Positions 5,859 through 10,508 of a stretch of 10,508 nucleotides of DNA are shown piece by piece. The stretch covers positions 1 to 10,508 of the forward strand of contig JBCCLI010000225.1 of assembly GCA_039026975.1 (NCBI GenBank), written 5' to 3'. A model generated the notes under the pieces. The model ran no database searches. It was not told the DNA's origin and worked only from the letters and a program-made list of their open reading frames with translations. This stretch comes from JBCBKZ01 sp039026975. Lineage in GTDB: Bacteria > Bacteroidota > Bacteroidia > J057. The position numbers and the translations under genes are program-made. Every line of letters starts with the position of its first letter. Positions within the stretch are counted from its first letter, which is position 1.

Positions 5859-6608
5859 TTATTGTTGATCAGGGGGAAAAAGAGAGATAGTATAATCCAG
5901 TAATGCCTGATTTCCTATCTCTCCATGTCCAGGGATAATTATCTCAGCCAGTGGATATCTGACTTTTAGCTGAGCTACGCTGGTGGACCACTGCTGCTGG
6001 TTAGCATCCCCTGTAAAGCCCTTATCTGCCTTAAGCGCCTTTACGAGGCAGCCTCCAAATAATACTTTTTCACCAGGAAGGTAGCCTACAATATTATCAG
6101 CTGTATGCCCTTCACCCGGATACCAGACTTCTACCTCCCCATCTAAGAGAGTTAGTTTTCCCGGAAAAGAAGACTGGGGAATGACAGAGCCTTCCTTTTT
6201 TGCTAGCACACAGGTTAATTCATTTCCATAGCTATTAGCCCCTCTTTCATGAAAGGCTGCCAAGCCCCCTAAGCAGTCCCTATGAAAATGGCCCGGCACT
6301 ATCGCCACTACCTTACTTCCCAAGCTGTCCTCCACCCAATCTATCAGCTCATGGCTTACAGAATCCTCCACAGGCGTGTCAAACACCACTACCCCATCCT
6401 CATTCTGATATATAAGCCCATTACAACCTATGGGAATTCCTCTATACATGATGTATGACACATGTAGGTAGGCACGAGGAGAAATAGGAAGAATTTTTAA
6501 AGATTTTGATTCATAGGCACTCTGCTTACTGGTATCATGAGAAGCAGGGGTGCAGCATAGTACCAGACTAGCCATACTTAGAAGGAAGGAAAATACCGTT
6601 AAATTCAT
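5859..6608 (-). CDS. Subclass B1 metallo-beta-lactamase
   Basis: A 249-residue zinc hydrolase predicted to open beta-lactam rings, probably including carbapenems, in the periplasm or tethered to a membrane. All six B1 zinc ligands are present: H107, H109 and H168 (site 1), D111, C187 and H228 (site 2). They lie in the motifs HFHRDCLGG, GEGHTADNIVGYLP, LFGGCLVK and IIPGHGEIG. K190, the substrate-carboxylate lysine (standard K224), is kept. Two positions deviate: C112 replaces the common Arg/Ser/Lys after the zinc aspartate, and GFTGDAN replaces GN(L/V)xDA, losing the usual Asn233. The N-terminus MNLTVFSFLLSMASLVLCCT ends in two cysteines and may be a relaxed lipobox, as in membrane-anchored NDM-1. 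It is the last gene of a three-gene operon, 7 bp after the SRAP gene. No mobile element flanks it, so it is probably intrinsic. A non-lactam hydrolase is less likely given C187. Confidence 0.9.
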   Translation of the reverse strand: MNLTVFSFLLSMASLVLCCTPASHDTSKQSAYESKSLKILPISPRAYLHVSYIMYRGIPIGCNGLIYQNEDGVVVFDTPVEDSVSHELIDWVEDSLGSKVVAIVPGHFHRDCLGGLAAFHERGANSYGNELTCVLAKKEGSVIPQSSFPGKLTLLDGEVEVWYPGEGHTADNIVGYLPGEKVLFGGCLVKALKADKGFTGDANQQQWSTSVAQLKVRYPLAEIIIPGHGEIGNQALLDYTISLFPPDQQ

Positions 6609-6615
6609 GGAGAGA

Positions 6616-7284
6616 TTAAGCGCTTAGCGGTTGAATTAAATCAGCATCATCATTTCTCACATTTCCCACTCGGCTAGAGACGGGAATAGCCTCCATGAGG
6701 GAAGGGTCATAGGCTACTAGTATTTTCAGTAATAGCTCTGTCTCCATAGTAGGATCCAGCCAATCATCCACTAAGTTTTCAGGTAATATGACAGGCATCC
6801 TATCGTGTATAGGCCTCATAAGCGCATTAGGACTAGTAGTTATGATAGAAAATGTTTGTAGCCTCTCTCCCTCCGGATGCTGCCAGAAAGAATATATTCC
6901 CGCCATATAAAACTGCCTGTGATCTGTTAGGGTAATCCACATAGGCTGCTTACCCTCATCTAGCTTCTTCCACTCATAAAACCCGTCTGCCAACACCAGG
7001 CAGCGTCTCTTTTGGAAAGAATCTCTGAAGGAAGACTTTTGGTGAATAGTCTCTCCTCTCGCATTAATCATCCTGTAGGCCATTTTCACATCTCTAGCCC
7101 AATGTGGTAATAGGCCCCATCTGTAGAAATGGATCTTTCTGTCAGTGTCATGCTGAGGGATAATGGGACAGTATTGGCTGGGAGCTATATTATACCGCGG
7201 GCCTGCATGTACGTATTTCTCTTCTGTGGCCTCTGCCATTTCTACTGTCTCCAGTTCCTGGGTTAGGGTATATCTTCCACACAT
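6616..7284 (-). CDS. SRAP domain protein, HMCES/YedK family abasic-site crosslinker
   Basis: Cytoplasmic DNA-protection protein that captures abasic sites in single-stranded DNA by forming a thiazolidine bond with its N-terminal cysteine. The hallmark MCGRYTL start places C2 at the mature N-terminus after methionine removal. The other active-site residues known from YedK/HMCES are present: N74 in INARGET, E104 in GFYEWK and H160 in HDRMPVIL. Conserved YNIAPSQ (31-37) and RWGLLPHWA (55-63) are also clear. Its 222 residues are a full-length single SRAP domain. It is the middle gene of a minus-strand operon, 7 bp after the DUF3253 gene and 7 bp before the beta-lactamase. The functional link to a beta-lactamase is not obvious. 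SRAP genes often sit near SOS genes, but I saw no clear SOS box here. Confidence 0.93.
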   Translation of the reverse strand: MCGRYTLTQELETVEMAEATEEKYVHAGPRYNIAPSQYCPIIPQHDTDRKIHFYRWGLLPHWARDVKMAYRMINARGETIHQKSSFRDSFQKRRCLVLADGFYEWKKLDEGKQPMWITLTDHRQFYMAGIYSFWQHPEGERLQTFSIITTSPNALMRPIHDRMPVILPENLVDDWLDPTMETELLLKILVAYDPSLMEAIPVSSRVGNVRNDDADLIQPLSA

Positions 7285-7291
7285 AGACTAC

Positions 7292-7537
7292 TTACTTTTT
7301 GATCCTTATTCTAATGGGTCCTTTCCAGTTATCTGGAGAAATTTCTATTCCTTTCTGGAGAATAGACGCTCTCCCTTCCCTGGCCAAGTCGCTAGCTACT
7401 GACCGGACTTCCTCCATCTGCCCCCTCCAGGTATCTGGGAAACACTTCCTAGCTACCTCTGAAGGACATATACTAGCCGTTTCACCCCTTATTTCCAGCA
7501 ATTCTATCATACATAATAAAATCTCTTTTCGTTTCAT
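7292..7537 (-). CDS. DUF3253 domain protein, small winged-helix-like
   Basis: An 81-residue protein whose pattern fits DUF3253, a small domain with a winged-helix look and no established role. Visible parts: a first helix EILLCMIELLEIRG, then SICPSEVARKCFPDTWRGQM (the conserved S.CPSEVAR...W...M), the recognition-type helix EEVRSVASDLAREG, and a hairpin ILQKGIEISPDNWKGPIRIR, with the family-typical Q.G..(V/I)....GPIR ending. The full length is normal for the family. It is probably the first gene of the operon with SRAP and beta-lactamase, with a 7-bp gap to the next. As a basic, possibly DNA-binding protein it might act on the operon or with the SRAP protein, but that is inference. The start ATG (7537) is the first in frame with good domain coverage. 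Confidence 0.8.
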   Translation of the reverse strand: MKRKEILLCMIELLEIRGETASICPSEVARKCFPDTWRGQMEEVRSVASDLAREGRASILQKGIEISPDNWKGPIRIRIKK

Positions 7538-7600
7538 TCGTCTTCTATGTTTGTACGGAGAGGAAATTCACTAACGAAACAAGATATTTTGCGTATATGT

Positions 7601-7617
7601 ATGTCTGAGTCCGACAT
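7601..7617. other. Inverted repeat in the leader of the DUF3253 operon
   Basis: ATGTCTGAGTCCGACAT is a 17-base inverted repeat with 7 of 8 positions paired around a central G. It lies just downstream of the predicted -7 element, where a repressor site or a leader hairpin could sit. Confidence 0.35.
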
Positions 7618-7627
7618 TCTTTCCAGA

Positions 7628-7635
7628 CAAATATA
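7628..7635 (-). promoter_or_regulatory. Predicted Bacteroidota -7 promoter element of the DUF3253/SRAP/beta-lactamase operon
   Basis: On the minus strand this reads TATATTTG, an exact match to the TAnnTTTG -7 consensus. Transcription would begin about 80-90 bases before the DUF3253 start. No clear TTG -33 element is seen at the expected spacing, so confidence is limited. Confidence 0.42.
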
Positions 7636-7779
7636 GTTTTTCTGCTATTTTGGCAGTAACTTCCATGAGGAATAAGAATTGCACTCCTTCTCAAGATACG
7701 CAACATTTACATACTAAAACGGGTTAGTTCGACATGACATCTCGTACTATTACTAACCTTTTTGTGAGCAGATATTTGT

Positions 7780-9792
7780 ATGGCAGAGTTTAATACCAAC
7801 GATCGAAAAAGAAATCCAAAAAATAACAACAACATCTATTGGATTTACGTCGTCGTTCTTGCCTTTTTCATTATAGGTTCCCTGTTAATCGGTGGCTCTG
7901 ATAACAAGCAGGAGATTACCTTTAGTGAGTTCAGCAAGATGTGGGATGACGGTAAGGTCAAAGAAGTTGTAGTCATAAACGGTACAGAAGTAGATATTGT
8001 CCTTCAGAATTCGGGGTCTCAGTCCTCAGATTCCAATCCTCAATATTATTTCAAAGTAAGTTCAGCAGATACCTTTCAGGAATACCTGATAGATAAAAAC
8101 ATTCCTTTTAAAGTTAAAGAGCGCACTGACTACGGAAGCATCTTTAATATCCTTCTTCCTATAGCTGTTTTAATAGCATTATGGTTCTTCTTCATGCGAA
8201 GAGTAGGAGCCGGAGGGGCAGGTGGCCAAATTTTTAACATAGGAAAAAGTAGGGCCAACTTATACGACAAAGAAAATAAGGTAAATGTAACCTTTAATGA
8301 TGTAGCCGGCCTGGAAGAAGCTAAGGAGGAGGTACAGGAGGTAGTAGAATTTCTTAAAAATTCTCAAAAGTTCACAAAGCTTGGCGGCCACATTCCTAAA
8401 GGAGTCCTACTGGTAGGTCCTCCCGGAACTGGTAAAACACTTCTGGCTAAAGCAGTGGCTGGAGAGGCCAAAGTCCCTTTCTTCTCATTAAGTGGGTCTG
8501 ACTTTGTAGAAATGTTTGTAGGGGTAGGCGCCGCGCGAGTGAGAGACCTCTTTAAACAAGCTAAAGAGAAGGCTCCCTGTATCATCTTTATAGATGAGAT
8601 AGATGCGGTAGGAAGAAGCCGTGGAAGGATGAATGTAACTGGGGGAAATGATGAACGTGAGAATACCCTAAACCAGCTGTTAGTAGAAATGGATGGGTTC
8701 GGCAGTGATACAGGGGTAATCATCATGGCTGCCACTAACAGGCCTGACGTACTAGACCCTGCCCTCTTACGTGCAGGTAGATTTGATAGGCAGATAGGGG
8801 TAGATAGACCCGACATCAAAGGAAGAGAAGCCATCTTCAGTGTCCATCTTAAAAAGATTACCTTATCTGAAGAGGTAGATGTGATAAAACTAGCTTCCCA
8901 AACTCCTGGTTTCGTAGGAGCGGACATCATGAATGTATGTAATGAAGCTGCTCTTATAGCTGCCAGAAAAAATAAGGAAGCGGTAGATATGGAAGACTTC
9001 CAGGACGCTATTGACAGGGTCATAGGAGGTCTGGAAAAGAAAAGTAAAATCATTTCTCCAGAGGAGAAAAAGATCGTGGCTTACCATGAAGCCGGACACG
9101 CAGTGGCTGGTTGGTTCCTTGAACATGCGCATCCACTAGTTAAAGTCTCCATAGTACCTCGTGGGTTAGCTGCCCTAGGATATGCCCAGTACTTGCCAAA
9201 AGAGCAGTATCTGCATACCTACAATGAGATTATTGATACTATGTGTATGACCTTGGGAGGAAGAGCTGCTGAAGATATCATATTTAATGAGGTATCCACA
9301 GGTGCGCAGAACGACCTGGAAAGGATCACTAAGTCCGCTTACTCCATAGTTACCCTTTACGGGATGAATGAAAAAGTAGGTCAGGTTTCTTTCAGGGATG
9401 AAAATGAGTACAGCTTTGGGAAGCCATATTCTGAGGCTACTGCCCAAACTATAGATCAGGAAGTAAGAAAAATTATTCAGTCAGCCTATAAGCGTACGAA
9501 AAACCTTCTGAAAGAAAGGAAAAGAGAATTAGAGCTCATAGCGCAGGAACTTCTTCAGAAGGAGGTACTATTTAAAGATGACCTAGTAAGACTGATAGGT
9601 CATAGGCCCTTTGGGAATGAAGATGAAATAGTAGAGAGCGCTATAGGCATAAGTGCTGTTCATGATGATAGTGAAAACGGACAGCAGCATGAGGAAAGTG
9701 AGAATGGTCAGGAGATAGCTGTAAATGGGAAAGAGAAGAAGGAAGTAGAAGAAGCTGCTCCAGCTGACGTAGAGTCCAAGGACAATAAGTAG
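7780..9792 (+). CDS. ftsH: ATP-dependent zinc metalloprotease FtsH
   Basis: Hexameric membrane AAA+ protease that extracts and degrades damaged membrane proteins and short-lived regulators. In order: a transmembrane helix at 20-39 (YWIYVVVLAFFIIGSLLIGG), a small periplasmic FtsH_ext domain to about 118, a second helix at 121-138, a glycine-rich linker, and the AAA+ domain. That domain has Walker A GPPGTGKT (213-220), pore loop FVGVG (246-250), Walker B IIFIDEID (268-275) and the second region of homology ATNRPDVLDPALLRAGRFDR (318-337). The protease domain has HEAGH (436-440) and the third zinc ligand D512 in GAQNDLERIT. All key residues are intact, so it should be active. The 670 residues include a tail (about 613-670) rich in acidic residues, with two SENGQ copies nine residues apart. 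It is divergent from the DUF3253 operon and closed by a terminator. In E. coli FtsH degrades LpxC; lpxH lies next downstream. Confidence 0.98.
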   Translation: MAEFNTNDRKRNPKNNNNIYWIYVVVLAFFIIGSLLIGGSDNKQEITFSEFSKMWDDGKVKEVVVINGTEVDIVLQNSGSQSSDSNPQYYFKVSSADTFQEYLIDKNIPFKVKERTDYGSIFNILLPIAVLIALWFFFMRRVGAGGAGGQIFNIGKSRANLYDKENKVNVTFNDVAGLEEAKEEVQEVVEFLKNSQKFTKLGGHIPKGVLLVGPPGTGKTLLAKAVAGEAKVPFFSLSGSDFVEMFVGVGAARVRDLFKQAKEKAPCIIFIDEIDAVGRSRGRMNVTGGNDERENTLNQLLVEMDGFGSDTGVIIMAATNRPDVLDPALLRAGRFDRQIGVDRPDIKGREAIFSVHLKKITLSEEVDVIKLASQTPGFVGADIMNVCNEAALIAARKNKEAVDMEDFQDAIDRVIGGLEKKSKIISPEEKKIVAYHEAGHAVAGWFLEHAHPLVKVSIVPRGLAALGYAQYLPKEQYLHTYNEIIDTMCMTLGGRAAEDIIFNEVSTGAQNDLERITKSAYSIVTLYGMNEKVGQVSFRDENEYSFGKPYSEATAQTIDQEVRKIIQSAYKRTKNLLKERKRELELIAQELLQKEVLFKDDLVRLIGHRPFGNEDEIVESAIGISAVHDDSENGQQHEESENGQEIAVNGKEKKEVEEAAPADVESKDNK

Positions 9793-9812
9793 TCCACTAA
9801 GAATATACAGCT

Positions 9813-9847
9813 AAGGTTTGGTGATTCTTTCACCAAACCTTTTCTCT
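9813..9847 (+). terminator. Intrinsic terminator of ftsH
   Basis: Perfect 12-bp stem (AAGGTTTGGTGA at 9813-9824 with its complement at 9830-9841), loop TTCTT, followed by TTTCTCTTT. It lies 20 bases past the ftsH stop and uncouples ftsH from lpxH. Confidence 0.85.
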
Positions 9848-9912
9848 TTAGCGCTTTTCAACTAATTTCCGATCCTTTTAGGTAGGTGTCTCCCAGTTTC
9901 CTAGCTACCACT

Positions 9913-9940
9913 TACCCGTCCGTATGCTGTAAAACGGGTA
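9913..9940. other. Short inverted repeat between ftsH and lpxH
   Basis: TACCCGT (9913-9919) and ACGGGTA (9934-9940) can pair over 7 bp around a 14-base loop. It sits about 100-127 bases before the predicted lpxH start, in roughly 200 bases that hold no other gene. It could be a leader structure or a binding site; nothing more can be said. Confidence 0.25.
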
Positions 9941-10039
9941 TGTATGTCCTCATCTGTAGTGGCAAAGGTAGCATAAGCTGGAACTCACCTATTAGCAATG
10001 AATCCATAATTACTATATCCGTATTTAGCCGTTTGCATA

Positions 10040-10508
10040 GTGAATTCAGCTTCTCCTAAAAATATATACTTTGCCTCAGATCTTCATCTAGGTGCGCCTA
10101 ATCGTCAGGAAAGTCTGATAAGAGAAAAGCGTTTTGTGGCCTGGTTAGATCATATTTTGCCTCATACTGCAGAGCTATTCCTGGTAGGAGATATTTTTGA
10201 TTTCTGGTTTGAGTACAGACATGTGGCCCCTAAAGGCTACTTGCGGCTGCTAGGTAAGCTGGCTGAAATGAGTGATGCCGGTATTAAAATCCATATTTTT
10301 TCAGGGAATCATGACATATGGTACGGCCCCTATCTAAAAGAACAGCTAGGTGCTGAATTATATAGAGCCCCCGTCATCAAAACCTTCTTTGGAAAAGAAT
10401 TTTACATAGGACACGGGGATGGCCTGGGTCCAGGAGACTACGGCTACAAGCTGCTAAAATGGTTTCTGAGTACCAGGCTCACTCATGCTATACTCAGAAT
10501 AATGCACC
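10040..10508 (+). CDS. lpxH: UDP-2,3-diacylglucosamine pyrophosphatase LpxH, N-terminal part (3' end outside window)
   Basis: Peripheral membrane enzyme of lipid A synthesis that cleaves UDP-2,3-diacylglucosamine to lipid X and UMP. The frame continues to the window end, giving 156 visible codons. Calcineurin-like metal motifs are clear: SDLHLG (13-18, metal ligands D14 and H16), GDIFDFW (50-56, D51), GNHD (89-92, N90, H91) and HGDGLGPGDYGYK (125-137, H125), the last in the form usual for Bacteroidota. The frame is closed by TAA about 30 bases upstream, and the only usual start codon between is GTG at 10040 (VNSASPKNIYFASDLHLG). The first in-frame ATG is at residue 77, past essential residues, so a GTG start is chosen. 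Its own promoter is likely, given the ftsH terminator. The final metal ligands lie outside the window. A Bacteroidota LpxH paralogue of unknown role is the alternative. Confidence 0.9.
   Translation, partial: MNSASPKNIYFASDLHLGAPNRQESLIREKRFVAWLDHILPHTAELFLVGDIFDFWFEYRHVAPKGYLRLLGKLAEMSDAGIKIHIFSGNHDIWYGPYLKEQLGAELYRAPVIKTFFGKEFYIGHGDGLGPGDYGYKLLKWFLSTRLTHAILRIMH

Noticed and set aside
5859..7537. Recent mobile acquisition of the beta-lactamase region
   Set aside because: No transposase, integrase, terminal repeats or visible composition change; the genes are embedded in a tight operon beside ftsH.
8364..9053. Long minus-strand ORF of 229 codons inside ftsH
   Set aside because: It lies wholly antisense to the conserved AAA+ core of FtsH; its serine/proline-rich composition is the usual shadow of that code and matches no family.
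9942..10061. Small plus-strand ORF (MYVLICSGKGSI..., 39 codons) between ftsH and lpxH
   Set aside because: Overlaps the lpxH start in another frame, has no recognisable domain and no start signal; the length is expected by chance.

Overview
The window reads as chromosomal DNA of a Gram-negative Bacteroidota, most likely of the Cytophagales type; I cannot name a genus. The clues are a DUF3078 outer-membrane protein (a family I know mainly from Bacteroidota), the HGDGLGPGDYGYK form of LpxH, RND/TolC efflux genes, short leaders without clear Shine-Dalgarno sequences, and a TAnnTTTG-type -7 element. No tRNA, rRNA, insertion sequence, integrase or CRISPR array was found. Gene spacing and codon style look uniform, so there is no obvious island boundary.

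Layout. (1) 1-2622, plus strand: the C-terminal part of an RND efflux permease (cut by the window edge) followed 21 bp later by a TolC-family outer-membrane channel. A strong intrinsic terminator closes this efflux operon. (2) 2683-3390, minus: a stand-alone methyltransferase that closely resembles AviRa, the 23S rRNA methyltransferase giving avilamycin resistance. (3) 3494-4474, minus: a MarR-family regulator and, downstream, a small secreted NTF2-like protein. Copies of the same 12-bp inverted repeat (TTGAT-N2-ATCAA) sit in front of both genes. One copy is the core of a perfect 22-bp palindrome, so this looks like a self-contained regulon. (4) 4584-5555, minus: a DUF3078 beta-barrel protein with a coiled-coil N-terminus and a strong terminator. 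(5) 5556-5858: about 300 non-coding bases with two imperfect hairpins. (6) 5859-7537, minus: a tight three-gene operon (7-bp gaps) of a DUF3253 winged-helix-like protein, an HMCES/YedK SRAP abasic-site protein, and a complete subclass B1 metallo-beta-lactamase. (7) 7780-9792, plus: the membrane AAA+ zinc protease FtsH, divergent from that operon and followed by a strong terminator. (8) 10040 to the window end, plus: the start of lpxH (UDP-2,3-diacylglucosamine pyrophosphatase), cut by the right edge and apparently using a GTG start.

How the parts relate. Several genes concern the envelope or drug response: an RND/TolC pump, a possible ribosome-protecting methyltransferase, a B1 beta-lactamase, a MarR regulon, FtsH (in E. 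coli it controls LpxC) and LpxH of lipid A synthesis. This is suggestive, but they lie in separate transcription units and nothing in the sequence proves a common programme. The most distinctive observations are the multi-copy MarR operator, the B1 beta-lactamase with two non-standard active-site positions in an operon with a DNA-damage protein, and the AviRa homologue with an altered SAM-binding loop.
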